This document shows, in pieces, positions 31,735-39,491 of a stretch of DNA of 39,491 nucleotides. How positions within the stretch are numbered: position 1 is the stretch's first letter; every line of letters begins with the position of its first letter. Position numbers and translations under genes: made by a program. The DNA lies in contig CAYYGA010000012.1 in assembly GCA_964471435.1 (NCBI GenBank), positions 1-39,491 on the forward strand. The letters are read 5' to 3'. Under the pieces are notes generated by a model. It searched no databases. It was given only the letters and a program-made list of their open reading frames with translations, and was not told where the DNA came from. The DNA comes from Facklamia sp964471435. Lineage in GTDB: Bacteria > Bacillota > Bacilli > Lactobacillales > Aerococcaceae.

Positions 31735-32262
31735 ATGAAAACAGATGATATTTATTCCGTAACTAAATCATTCATTGAAAAAATGCATTTTAAGTGTGCA
31801 TGGCAGGTAATGTATGTAGAGCAGTACTCCATGGTGGAAGTTAAGTTACAATTCCATTTAGCCAACTCATCCAATAATGATTTTGAAGACGTTAGAGGGA
31901 ATTTATTGAACAACGACCCTCTTTTGTATCAATTAAGTATATTGATTTACCAAGCAAACATACCAATGACCAACCAGGAAAATTATTTAGTTTGTTTTCC
32001 TGTAAAAAGGGAAGAAGGAATGGAATTTGGCAAGCTCTATGCCATTATAAAATATTTAAAAAACCTTTCTTCTTCAATACCCATCCAATGGGAAGAATTT
32101 AAAAAAAATCCTCAAAATAATGAATTCAGGGTTGAATGGGATGAAGAGGTTTTGAATCATATGATTCAAAATCTTAAAGACAGGCAGCGTTATTCAAAAA
32201 CCAGACTGCATTTTGTCTCGCAGACAATGGACAATCTTAGAAGTCAAGGAGTGATTGTATGA
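31735..32262 (+). CDS. DUF3013 family protein
   Basis: 175-residue cytoplasmic protein of unknown function. The opening MKTDDIYSVTKSFIEKM, the acidic-aromatic strands and the closing SKTRLHFVSQTMDNLRSQG match, from memory, the DUF3013 family of Lactobacillales, which is regularly found just before prmA. There is no signal peptide or membrane helix. GAGGGAAG precedes the ATG. Its stop overlaps the prmA start (ATGA), so the two are translationally coupled. The constant neighbourhood hints at ribosome-related work, but no activity is visible in the sequence. Confidence 0.8.
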   Translation: MKTDDIYSVTKSFIEKMHFKCAWQVMYVEQYSMVEVKLQFHLANSSNNDFEDVRGNLLNNDPLLYQLSILIYQANIPMTNQENYLVCFPVKREEGMEFGKLYAIIKYLKNLSSSIPIQWEEFKKNPQNNEFRVEWDEEVLNHMIQNLKDRQRYSKTRLHFVSQTMDNLRSQGVIV

Positions 32263-33239
32263 CACATTGGAATCAAATCATCATTTCCTTTGATAGTATA
32301 GAAAATGATTTTGTAGATTATGTCAGTTTCCTTTTGTTTGAAATAGGAGCCCAAGGAACAGAAATTAAGTATGCTCCTGGTTATTTGGAGAACCATCCAA
32401 ATTTATTTGGAGAAATACCATTAGAATTACCTGAAAACATCTTAGAAAAACAGACTCAAGTCTTAGGCTCTTTTTCAGAAGAATTGGATAAAAAGACAAT
32501 CATATCTTATTTAAAAATGGAATTAAAAAAAGTAGCCCCCGAAAATGATATAACAATCGATTTTGCAACGGTTGAAAATGAGAACTGGCAAAGTAATTGG
32601 ATGAAACATTATAAAATTCAACATATCACCCGTTATCTCAAAGTTGTTCCAGTATGGGAAGAGTATCAAAGTTCATCTGCGGAGCAAATTATATACTTAG
32701 ATCCAGGAGTTGCATTTGGTACTGGAGATCATCCTACCACCCAATTAGGAGTTCAAGCCTTGGAAATTGTAATGAGAGGCGGAGAAACGGTTCTGGATGT
32801 GGGAACCGGTTCGGGAGTACTATCGTTTGCAGCACATTTATTAGGGGCAGAAAAGGTTTATGGTTATGATTTAGATCCTCAAGCTGTAACTGCCGCTAAA
32901 GAGAATTTAAAGTATCAGCCAACTATTCAAAAGCTGATAGAAACAAAAACACCAGAAGCTGAAGTTCCTATTCAATTTCAAGAAAACAACTTACTGTCGG
33001 GGGTAGAGGTAGCTGCTGATATTATAGTGGCGAATATCCTGCCTCATATATTAGTTGATATGTTTCCAGATGCCTATCGGTTAATTGAAACCAATGGATT
33101 TCTCATTCTCGGCGGCATTTTGAAAGAAAAAATATCTCAAATAGAAGCCGTGATAAATCCTAAGCAATGGGAAGAGTTCCAACGGACGCAGTATAAAGGA
33201 TGGGTCAGTATTATTTATCAAAAAAAGGTCGGCGATTAG
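32259..33239 (+). CDS. prmA: Ribosomal protein L11 methyltransferase
   Basis: SAM-dependent enzyme that methylates L11. The 326-residue protein has an N-terminal substrate-recognition domain (about 1-110) and a class I methyltransferase domain: YLDPGVAFGTGDHPTTQLGV near residues 145-164 (the PrmA hallmark), VLDVGTGSGVLSFAAHLLGA near 176-195, VYGYDLDPQAV, and DIIVANILPHIL with the NxLxxxL motif. It starts inside the DUF3013 stop and ends directly before the rsmE ATG, with no gap. Confidence 0.96.
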   Translation: MTHWNQIIISFDSIENDFVDYVSFLLFEIGAQGTEIKYAPGYLENHPNLFGEIPLELPENILEKQTQVLGSFSEELDKKTIISYLKMELKKVAPENDITIDFATVENENWQSNWMKHYKIQHITRYLKVVPVWEEYQSSSAEQIIYLDPGVAFGTGDHPTTQLGVQALEIVMRGGETVLDVGTGSGVLSFAAHLLGAEKVYGYDLDPQAVTAAKENLKYQPTIQKLIETKTPEAEVPIQFQENNLLSGVEVAADIIVANILPHILVDMFPDAYRLIETNGFLILGGILKEKISQIEAVINPKQWEEFQRTQYKGWVSIIYQKKVGD

Positions 33240-34040
33240 ATGCAGCAGTATTTTTTAGAAAATAAAAATAAGTCTCTTAATATTGGTCAAAAAGTTGAAT
33301 TGAATCAAGCTGATTCTCATCATCTACTCAATGTATTAAGAGCCGGTCCGGGGTTTAAAATCGTATTGGTTTATCAAGAAAGTAAGTATCTTGCTTCATT
33401 GATATCATCTAATAATGGTACAGCTTCCTTTGAATTATTAGAAAAACTGCCCCCTAGTTTTAGTCAGACAGAATTACCTGTAGATGTTACTATAGCGTGC
33501 GGTTTGTCAAAAAATGATAAAATAGATCAAATTGTTCAAAAAGCTACTGAAACAGGAATGACTTCATTTCAACCGTTAGCTTTAAATCGTGATGTAGTGA
33601 AATGGGAAGGTAAAAAAGCAGCGGGTAAAATCTGTCGCTTACAAAAGATCAGTCAGGCTGCTGCTGAACAAAGTAAACGGCTGATAGTACCAGCTGTTCA
33701 TCCTCTTTTGAATTTAAAAGACTTTATTCGAAAATACACCGATTATGAGCACAAATGGATAGCTTATGAAGAAGTTGCGAAAGAGGGAGAACACAGGCAA
33801 TTAGCTGAATCACTTAAGCAAGTTAAAGCCGGGGACCGCATTGTTATTGTTTTTGGGTCCGAAGGAGGCTTAACTGAAAAAGAAGTCTCTCAACTGACTG
33901 AAAAAGGTTTCCAATCCTGTAGTTTAGGTCCGCGGATACTAAGAGCTGAAACAGCTCCTGTTTATGTTTTGAGTATTATTTCATATAAAACTGAGTTATT
34001 AGATTTCACCAAAAAGGAGAAAGTAAATGGAATTAAATAA
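33240..34040 (+). CDS. rsmE: 16S rRNA (uracil1498-N3)-methyltransferase
   Basis: SPOUT-class enzyme that methylates U1498 of 16S rRNA. The 266-residue protein has an N-terminal PUA-like domain (about 1-70, with DSHHLLNVLRAGPG) and a knotted C-terminal domain: IACGLSKNDKIDQIVQKATE, QKISQAAAEQSKRLIVPAVH, VIVFGSEGGLTEKEVSQLTE and SLGPRILRAETAPVYVLSII. The ATG touches the prmA stop; the binding site is within prmA. The last 14 bases overlap deoC. Confidence 0.96.
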   Translation: MQQYFLENKNKSLNIGQKVELNQADSHHLLNVLRAGPGFKIVLVYQESKYLASLISSNNGTASFELLEKLPPSFSQTELPVDVTIACGLSKNDKIDQIVQKATETGMTSFQPLALNRDVVKWEGKKAAGKICRLQKISQAAAEQSKRLIVPAVHPLLNLKDFIRKYTDYEHKWIAYEEVAKEGEHRQLAESLKQVKAGDRIVIVFGSEGGLTEKEVSQLTEKGFQSCSLGPRILRAETAPVYVLSIISYKTELLDFTKKEKVNGIK

Positions 34041-34674
34041 ATATATCGATCATACATTGTTAAAGGCGGATGCCACTAAACAAGAAATTGATAAACTATT
34101 AAAAGAAGCTAAAGAGTACAATTTTAAATCAGTCTGTATTCAACCGACCTGGATAGAGTATGCAAGTCAATCTTTAAAAGGTAGTGATGTATTAGTATGT
34201 ACGGTTATTGGCTTCCCTTTAGGAGCAAATACATCAGAAGTAAAATCTTTTGAAGCCAAAGATGCCGTGAGTAAAGGTGCCCAAGAAGTAGATATGGTTG
34301 TTAATATAGGGGCATGTAAAGATGGTCAGTGGGATAAAGTCCAACGTGATATAGAAGCAGTTGTTGAAGCTGTTCCACAAGACGTTACGGTTAAAGTAAT
34401 TATCGAAACTTCATTATTAAATGAAGAAGAAAAAGTAAAAGCCTGCCAAGCAGCAAAGACAGCTGAAGCGGACTTTGTTAAAACTTCGACCGGTTTTTCT
34501 ACAGGCGGGGCGACTCTTGAAGATATAGCTTTGATGCGTCAAACAGTTGGTCCTCAAATGGGAGTAAAGGCAAGCGGGGGAGTCAGCAATAAAGAAGAAG
34601 CTCTGGCAATGATTGATAAAGGAGCAACCCGGATTGGTGCTTCAAAAGGAATTCAAATCGTAAGTGGAAATTAA
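34027..34674 (+). CDS. deoC: Deoxyribose-phosphate aldolase
   Basis: Splits 2-deoxyribose 5-phosphate to glyceraldehyde 3-phosphate and acetaldehyde in deoxynucleoside salvage. The 215-residue TIM barrel shows NKYIDHTLLKADATKQEID at the start, the proton-relay Asp in GAQEVDMVVNIG, the lysine in VTVKVIIETSLL, the Schiff-base lysine in ADFVKTSTGFSTGGAT near residue 152, and the second lysine in MGVKASGGVSNKEEA. AAGGAG is seven bases before the ATG. It overlaps rsmE by 14 bases, unlike the deo operons where it usually sits, so here it is driven with rRNA and ribosomal protein methyltransferases. Confidence 0.96.
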   Translation: MELNKYIDHTLLKADATKQEIDKLLKEAKEYNFKSVCIQPTWIEYASQSLKGSDVLVCTVIGFPLGANTSEVKSFEAKDAVSKGAQEVDMVVNIGACKDGQWDKVQRDIEAVVEAVPQDVTVKVIIETSLLNEEEKVKACQAAKTAEADFVKTSTGFSTGGATLEDIALMRQTVGPQMGVKASGGVSNKEEALAMIDKGATRIGASKGIQIVSGN

Positions 34675-34748
34675 GAAATGTAAAATTTCTTCCGCAAGTT
34701 TTTTTATAAAATGAATTAGAATAAAACATAAGTTAAAGAGAGTATAGA

Positions 34749-34787
34749 AAAACCACACGAGACAGGTTAAATTCTCAGTGTGGTTTT
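34749..34787 (+). terminator. Terminator of the prmA-rsmE-deoC operon
   Basis: AAAACCACACGAGA (34749-34762) pairs with TCTC-A-GTGTGGTTTT (34773-34787) with one bulged A. The four T close the stem and an AT-rich tail follows. It lies 75 bases after the deoC stop. Confidence 0.82.
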
Positions 34788-34804
34788 ATAAATTTTAAAA
34801 TACC

Positions 34805-35060
34805 TTTAAGAGGAAAGTAGTAAGGACTTTAGTGATTGAGTATGAATTTATTAGAGTAGTAAAAATGAATCTTTAGCTAACTCATGCTTGCAGTTTTCCA
34901 CCCCCCCATCTTCCTTGTTTTCTCTCAGGTCAGAATTAGAAGGCTTAATACGGAAGTCTTATTGACATAGGTGCATCAATAGGACTGGGCTTTCTAAAAA
35001 TTATAAAACTATATTGAAAAGCATTTTTACAGGTTTTTTTATTATTTAATTATAAAGGCT
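34805..35060. other. Unassigned intergenic block between deoC and rel
   Basis: No gene on either strand: all frames carry frequent stops. It is compositionally mixed, with a C run of seven at about 34901-34907 (rare in this AT-rich DNA), CTTCC/GGAAG and TATTGA/TCAATA inverted repeats, and a later AT-rich half. It may be a decayed gene or mobile-element remnant or a structured RNA; I could not match it to either. Confidence 0.4.
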
Positions 35061-35070
35061 GAGAAAGCTA

Positions 35071-35100
35071 TTGTTAAAAATTAAAACTTTGAGTTATAAT
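35071..35100 (+). promoter_or_regulatory. rel promoter
   Basis: TTGTTA (35071-35076), an 18-base spacer and a perfect TATAAT (35095-35100), 39 bases before the rel start. Confidence 0.65.
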
Positions 35101-35139
35101 AGTATCTAAATAATTAAAAACTGTTGAGGAGGTGATTGT

Positions 35140-37338
35140 TTGGCTAAAGATGAAGTGTTTACGGCAGCAGAAGTTATCCAACTTTGCGAAACATATATGA
35201 AGGAACGTAATGTAAAGTTTGTAAAAAAAGCATTGGAATATGCGACAATTGCTCATGAAGGTCAAGTTCGTTTATCCGGAGAACCTTATATAATCCACCC
35301 TATCCAAGTGGCTGGTATTCTAGCTTCGATTAATTTAGATCCGGATACAGTAGCGACAGGATTTCTTCATGACGTGGTAGAAGACACTCCGTATACATTG
35401 GAAGACATAAAAAATGAATTTTCAGAGTCCGTTGCCTTTTTGGTCGACGGAGTTACTAAACTAGGAAAATTTAAATTCCAAAGTAAGGAAGAACAATTAG
35501 CAGAAAATCACCGTAAAATGTTATTAGCAATGGCTAAAGACATTCGAGTGGTAATGGTCAAGCTGGCTGACCGGCTTCATAATATGCGGACATTAAAATT
35601 CCAAAAAACTCACAAGCAAATCGAAAAATCTGAAGAAGCTTTAGAAATCTATGCCCCACTAGCAGAACGTATTGGTATGAGTGTTATAAAATGGGAAATG
35701 GAAGATATCGCACTCCGTTATTTAGAAACTGATGCTTATTACGCAATTGTAGGACAGATGGCTGAAAAGCGAACAGAACGTGAAGCTTATATTGATATAG
35801 TGATTGATGAAATACAAAGCGCTCTTGAAGAATTAAATATGACAGCCGATGTGAATGGTCGTCCCAAACATATTTATTCTATTTATCGAAAAATGGTGGA
35901 TCAAAATAAAGCGTTTGACGATATTTATGATTTATTAGCTGTTCGAGTGTTAGTAGACTCTATCAAAGATTGTTATGGTGTCCTGGGGGTTATTCATACA
36001 AAATGGAAACCGATGCCGGGTCGCTTTAAAGACTATATTGCTATGCCTAAACAGAATATGTATCAGTCAATCCATACAACCGTTATTGGACCACAGGGCA
36101 AGCCGGTTGAAGTACAAATCAGAACTCATCACATGCATGAAGTAGCAGAATACGGTGTGGCGGCACACTGGGCCTATAAAGAAGGTAAATTTGATGAAGG
36201 AAGCAGTTCTTCTGATAATATCCAGCAGCAACTGAAATGGTTCCGTGATATAGTCGAGTATCAAGATGACGTGGAAGATGCCAGTGAATTTATGGAATAT
36301 GTCAAAGAAGATGTATTTAAAGACCAAGTTTATATCTTTACGCCCCGGGGCGATGTATTTGAACTGGCAGCTGGATCAGGTCCGATTGATTTTGCTTTTC
36401 ATATACATACTGAAATTGGAAATAAAACAATTGGTGCAAAAGTAAACGGTAATATTGTTCCGCTGAACTATCAATTAAAAAATGGGGACATAGTAGAAAT
36501 ATTGACTAACCCTAATTCAAACGGTCCTAGTCGTGACTGGCTCAAATTTACTAAAACATCAAAAGCCCGGAATCGTATTAAGCGTTACTTTAAATTGAAG
36601 GACCGTGAAAGGAATGCAGAAGAGGGTCAGCAGCTGCTGGAACGTGAGCTAAAAGATCACAATAAAACCATTAAAACTGCTATTAAAAAGCAAGAGGAAA
36701 AAGAATTATTAGAACGTTATAACTTTAATAGTTTAACGGATGTTTATGCTGCAATAGGTCTGGGAGAATTATCTACTAAAAATATTTTGAACTTTTTAGG
36801 AATAATTTCAGATAGTGAAGAAAAAAAGCCAAATACTGTCAAAAAATCAACAGAAGATAATAAGAAAGAAAGCCGCACTGTTCATGAATCAGGAGTAGTT
36901 GTTGAAGGTGTGGATAATCTGATGATACGCTTAAGCAGGTGCTGTAATCCTGTACCTGGAGATCAAATTGTGGGTTATATTACACGTGGTCGTGGTATTT
37001 CAGTCCATCGGGAGGATTGTTCTAATCTTCAGCATGAAGAAGATTTACAAAATCGCTTAATTCATGTTGAGTGGGAACAAAATAATCAATTATTGGATGA
37101 GTACGAAACAGAAATCCAAATTATAGGCTTTGACCGTTCAGGTTTGGTTAATGATATCTTGCATGTTGTTAATCATACCGTAAAGAACCTACGTAATGTT
37201 AACGGCCGAATTGATGACAATAGTCAAGCAACAGTAACAATTAAAGTTGCTATTTCGAATACTGTCCAATTACAAGATTTGATGTCCAAATTAAACAATA
37301 TACCTGATGTATATGAAGTTCACCGGATCAGCAGTTAG
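35140..37338 (+). CDS. rel: Bifunctional (p)ppGpp synthetase/hydrolase Rel
   Basis: Stringent-response enzyme of 732 residues that makes (p)ppGpp on starved ribosomes and degrades it otherwise. The start is TTG, seven bases after AGGAGG. The hydrolase HD domain is intact (PYIIHPIQVAG with His 53, GFLHDVVEDTPYT with HD 77-78). The synthetase has HIYSIYRKM, YDLLAVRVLVDSIKDCYGVL, PGRFKDYIAMPKQNMYQSIH. Then come TGS (VYIFTPRGDVFELAAGSGPI near 388-407), the zinc-finger region with LSRCCNPVPGDQIVGYITRG near 605-624, and a C-terminal ACT domain. Both catalytic halves look complete. dtd follows after 49 bases, as in most Firmicutes. A CbpB/DarB-like protein in the same window is a possible partner. 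Confidence 0.97.
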   Translation: MAKDEVFTAAEVIQLCETYMKERNVKFVKKALEYATIAHEGQVRLSGEPYIIHPIQVAGILASINLDPDTVATGFLHDVVEDTPYTLEDIKNEFSESVAFLVDGVTKLGKFKFQSKEEQLAENHRKMLLAMAKDIRVVMVKLADRLHNMRTLKFQKTHKQIEKSEEALEIYAPLAERIGMSVIKWEMEDIALRYLETDAYYAIVGQMAEKRTEREAYIDIVIDEIQSALEELNMTADVNGRPKHIYSIYRKMVDQNKAFDDIYDLLAVRVLVDSIKDCYGVLGVIHTKWKPMPGRFKDYIAMPKQNMYQSIHTTVIGPQGKPVEVQIRTHHMHEVAEYGVAAHWAYKEGKFDEGSSSSDNIQQQLKWFRDIVEYQDDVEDASEFMEYVKEDVFKDQVYIFTPRGDVFELAAGSGPIDFAFHIHTEIGNKTIGAKVNGNIVPLNYQLKNGDIVEILTNPNSNGPSRDWLKFTKTSKARNRIKRYFKLKDRERNAEEGQQLLERELKDHNKTIKTAIKKQEEKELLERYNFNSLTDVYAAIGLGELSTKNILNFLGIISDSEEKKPNTVKKSTEDNKKESRTVHESGVVVEGVDNLMIRLSRCCNPVPGDQIVGYITRGRGISVHREDCSNLQHEEDLQNRLIHVEWEQNNQLLDEYETEIQIIGFDRSGLVNDILHVVNHTVKNLRNVNGRIDDNSQATVTIKVAISNTVQLQDLMSKLNNIPDVYEVHRISS

Positions 37339-37387
37339 ACCGGAGCATTAAAAGTTAAATTGATTGGTTAAGAAAGGGATATTATAG

Positions 37388-37834
37388 ATGCGTGTAGTTA
37401 TTCAAAAAGCTTTAGAAAGTTCAGTGTCTATTGATAATCAAGTGGTAGGTAAAATTGATAAGGGTTACGTTCTTTTAGTAGGTTTCACCCATGGAGATAC
37501 TAAAGATGAGTGTGATTATTGTGCTCGAAAAGTTGCTAAGATGCGTCTGTTTGAAGATGAAGAAGGGAAAACAAACTTATCTTTAGATGACGTAGGTGGT
37601 GATATACTTTCTATTAGTCAATTTACATTATACGCTGCTACTAAAAAAGGAAATCGACCTGGATTTACAAATGCAGCTGATCCAGTAATAGCTGAAGAAC
37701 TCTATCATTATTTCAATGAGCAGTTACGAGATTATGGTTTTAAAGTGGAAACCGGTGAATTTGGGGCGTTTATGAATGTTAATATTCAAAATAATGGTCC
37801 TATGACTATTTTATTAGATACAAAGGAAATATAA
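37388..37834 (+). CDS. dtd: D-aminoacyl-tRNA deacylase
   Basis: Removes D-amino acids, and mischarged glycine, from tRNAs. The 148-residue protein has MRVVIQKALESSVSID at the N-terminus, VAKMRLFEDEEGKTNLSL, the active-site SISQFTLYAATKKGNRPGF near residues 77-95, and the C-terminal NVNIQNNGPMTILLDT near 130-145 with the Gly-cis-Pro that excludes L-amino acids. AAGAAAGGG precedes the ATG. It is the second gene of the rel operon and ends at a strong terminator. Confidence 0.97.
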   Translation: MRVVIQKALESSVSIDNQVVGKIDKGYVLLVGFTHGDTKDECDYCARKVAKMRLFEDEEGKTNLSLDDVGGDILSISQFTLYAATKKGNRPGFTNAADPVIAEELYHYFNEQLRDYGFKVETGEFGAFMNVNIQNNGPMTILLDTKEI

Positions 37835-37853
37835 AATTAAACTATCAATTATA

Positions 37854-37917
37854 AAAAAGCTTTATTACCCAACTTTTAAACCACAAGGTTTAGAAGACAG
37901 AGGTAATAAAGCTTTTT
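37854..37917 (+). terminator. Two-tier terminator after dtd
   Basis: AAAAAGCTTTATTACC (37854-37869) and GGTAATAAAGCTTTTT (37902-37917) pair perfectly over 16 bp. The interior holds a second stem, CTTTTAAACC / GGTTTAGAAG around ACAA, with one wobble. T bases at the end of the right arm act as the U-tract. Confidence 0.88.
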
Positions 37918-38009
37918 ATTATTTATTTGGAAGGTTTCTAACCAGGCACTATAAATCTGAATATAGGTTTAAGGAGGCCGAAATAGGAGGGCGCCGCACT
38001 TTTTCACAT

Positions 38010-38040
38010 AAAAAAGTGTTAATGATTTCTCATCAACACT
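38010..38040 (-). terminator. Terminator of the amidase gene
   Basis: On the minus strand AGTGTTGATGA (38040-38030) pairs with TCATTAACACT (38025-38015) with one mismatch around GAAA, followed by TTTTT. A competing stem is possible: CACTTTTT (37997-38004) with AAAAAGTG (38011-38018). Confidence 0.8.
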
Positions 38041-38080
38041 AAAAGTTGTATAAATATAGATTGCGTATGTAAGTTGAATT

Positions 38081-39448
38081 CTAGAGGCCGCTTTCAATTT
38101 GCTGGAAATAATTTACTAAACCATTAGCAATGGCATCAGCAGCTTCTTGATGAAATTCAGGATTGTGTATGTTTTTCAAATCTTGTTCATTCGTCATAAA
38201 ACCTAATTCAAGTAATAAAGCTGGTTGTTGATTTTCCCGAATAACTTGAAAATTGCCAAACTGAACGCCCAAGTTAGGAATATCCAGATCAGTTAAAGAA
38301 TCATTAACAGCCAATGCCAATTGTGCATCAGCGTTATGATAATAATAGGTTGCAGATCCACGCCATGAGGGGTCCCATGAAGCATCAAAATGTAAGGATA
38401 AAAAGATATCCGCAGGTTGATTATTGCTCATCAGGGTTCTTTCTTCTAAATCTAACCAGCTGTCATCTTCTCGTGTCAATTCCACATTAGCACCTAAGGC
38501 TGTCAAAGTTTCCTGTAATTGTCTGGCAACTGAAAGTGTATAATCTTTTTCATAGCTGCTTCCATCCAGTGACATTGTTCCAGGATCCTCTCCTCCATGA
38601 CCTGGATCAATGAGAATGTTTGCTTCAGTAATATTACCGGCATCAGGTTGAGCAGTATGATTCATTGAAAAGACAGGTTGAGAAACTGCTAATTGATTAA
38701 TATATCCCCGCAGACCATCACTATCTTCGACATAGAAAAAATCATCAGAATCGGTGATTATCTCATCGATAATCATAAACTCTTGATTTAACAGGGTAGG
38801 ATAAATGACTGCTGAATTAATATCAGCTGATTCAAATAAAGCTTCATTATCCCGTCTCATAATAGCCGTATTGGTCAACTCCTCCAGTTCCCTTTGACGT
38901 GCCTCTTCTTCTGCAAGTCTTGCCTGCTCTCTTGCAATTTCAGCTTCAACCTCGGGTGTAGAACGGAGAATAATTTCTTCAGTTAGAACATATCCAGGTT
39001 CGCCATTGTATGTAATTTGTATCCATCCTAAAGATTCAAAATTAATGGGAATGAAACTCTCACCTGGAATAGTGAAAATGATTTCTGAATTTTCATCTTC
39101 TTGGCTAAATACCGGTAGTTCATTTGTTAATTGTGCAGTAATTTGCTGGTCAGATGGAAGGTCAGAATTAATAATAAGCCAATTTGGTATCCATCCTTCA
39201 TATACCCCATCGAAACGAACTTTAGTCCAGTTGGAGTCTTCAGCTAAATGAGTCACTTCACTATTAGGAGGTATTTCTATAATGGCATCAGAATTAGTAG
39301 CAGGTTGAGTTCTCATGACTACGCCAGAACGTTCAATCATCGTAGAACGGATGCTTGTTAAATAAGTAATTCCTAAGGAACTGATAGAAATAATCAGTAG
39401 AAACACATAGAGAGGGATTAAATTACGCTTAAACAGCTTTTGTATCAC
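38081..39448 (-). CDS. Membrane-anchored N-acetylmuramoyl-L-alanine amidase with SH3 domains
   Basis: Cell-wall hydrolase that cuts the bond between MurNAc and L-alanine. The 455-residue protein has a basic start and one hydrophobic anchor (about 9-31) without a clear cleavage site. SH3b-like domains lie near 38-95 (RSGVVMRTQPATNSDAI, WTKVRFDGVYEGWI), 105-165 (GWIQITYNGEPGYVL) and 195-255, separated by a Glu/Ala/Arg-rich helix near 168-192. The Amidase_3 domain (about 275-450) keeps the zinc and catalytic residues in ILIDPGHGGEDPGT, SSYEKDYTLS, IFLSLHFDASW and LLLELGFMTNEQD. The start is GTG, 13 bases after GGGAGAAG, an unusually long spacing; no better start exists in frame. Confidence 0.93.
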   Translation of the reverse strand: MIQKLFKRNLIPLYVFLLIISISSLGITYLTSIRSTMIERSGVVMRTQPATNSDAIIEIPPNSEVTHLAEDSNWTKVRFDGVYEGWIPNWLIINSDLPSDQQITAQLTNELPVFSQEDENSEIIFTIPGESFIPINFESLGWIQITYNGEPGYVLTEEIILRSTPEVEAEIAREQARLAEEEARQRELEELTNTAIMRRDNEALFESADINSAVIYPTLLNQEFMIIDEIITDSDDFFYVEDSDGLRGYINQLAVSQPVFSMNHTAQPDAGNITEANILIDPGHGGEDPGTMSLDGSSYEKDYTLSVARQLQETLTALGANVELTREDDSWLDLEERTLMSNNQPADIFLSLHFDASWDPSWRGSATYYYHNADAQLALAVNDSLTDLDIPNLGVQFGNFQVIRENQQPALLLELGFMTNEQDLKNIHNPEFHQEAADAIANGLVNYFQQIESGL

Positions 39449-39491
39449 TCGATTAATACTTCTCCCTTCTATTTTAATTTGTTAAACATAT

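Noticed and set aside
34805..35139. T-box or other known leader before rel
   Set aside because: No TGGNACCGCG-type T-box motif, no specifier-like stem I, and the rel promoter at 35071-35100 lies downstream of most of the block.
35074..35265. 63-codon minus-strand ORF over the rel promoter and start
   Set aside because: Overlaps rel's coding start and promoter and has no recognisable features.
1..39491. CRISPR arrays, tRNA genes, prophage or insertion sequences
   Set aside because: No regularly spaced repeats, tRNA cloverleaf signatures, transposase, integrase or phage structural genes were seen.

Overview
The window is a 39.5 kb piece of low-GC Firmicutes chromosome, most likely from the order Lactobacillales. 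It carries a class B RNase P RNA between gpsB and an rlmL-type methyltransferase, the DUF3013-prmA-rsmE block, a DUF948/YtxH pair in front of ccpA, and a fumarate-type (class 1A) dihydroorotate dehydrogenase. An Aerococcaceae/Carnobacteriaceae-like source is my guess, not something the sequence proves. I see no transposase, integrase, phage gene, CRISPR array or tRNA. It reads as an ordinary core region, and the interest lies in leaders, small ORFs and domain oddities. A run of 100 N (20203-20302) marks a scaffold gap.

Layout. 1-5051: alanine dehydrogenase (ald) with a folded 3' region, then an operon of a PdxY-type kinase, a secreted protein and a large membrane-anchored protein of unknown function. 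5085-7316: an ABC exporter pair. 7332-12053: pyrF-pyrE-pyrD-pyrB-pyrC behind a leader that holds a promoter, a possible 14-codon leader peptide and a perfect 14-bp terminator. 12218-13885: a secreted aryl-sulfate sulfotransferase. 14018-16480: murI-rdgB-phosphodiesterase-cbpB, tightly packed. 16540-17439 (minus): MscS channel. 17551-20037: DUF948 and YtxH proteins, ccpA with a cre-like site over its promoter, and an unlisted 34-residue membrane protein. 20133-25129 (minus): trhO and a class A penicillin-binding protein with a 480-residue cytoplasmic extension. 25505-26254 (minus): folT behind a THF riboswitch. 26324-27749: lipid kinase and a DUF2187-like protein. 27904-31499: TPR protein (-), RNase HI-like (+), rlmL (-), rnpB (-), gpsB (-). 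31683-34674: DUF3013-prmA-rsmE-deoC. 35071-37834: rel and dtd. 38081-39448 (minus): a membrane-anchored SH3/amidase.

How the parts fit. Cell-wall functions recur: MurI supplies D-glutamate, the class A PBP polymerises and cross-links peptidoglycan, GpsB is known in relatives to bind class A PBPs, and the amidase cuts wall. Nucleotide functions (pyr operon, DeoC, RdgB) and RNA modification (TrhO, RlmL, PrmA, RsmE, Dtd) make up much of the rest. Rel (ppGpp) and a CbpB/DarB-like c-di-AMP receptor, whose Bacillus homologue binds Rel, both lie in the window. Regulatory RNAs supported by sequence are the THF riboswitch before folT and an attenuator-like pyr leader.
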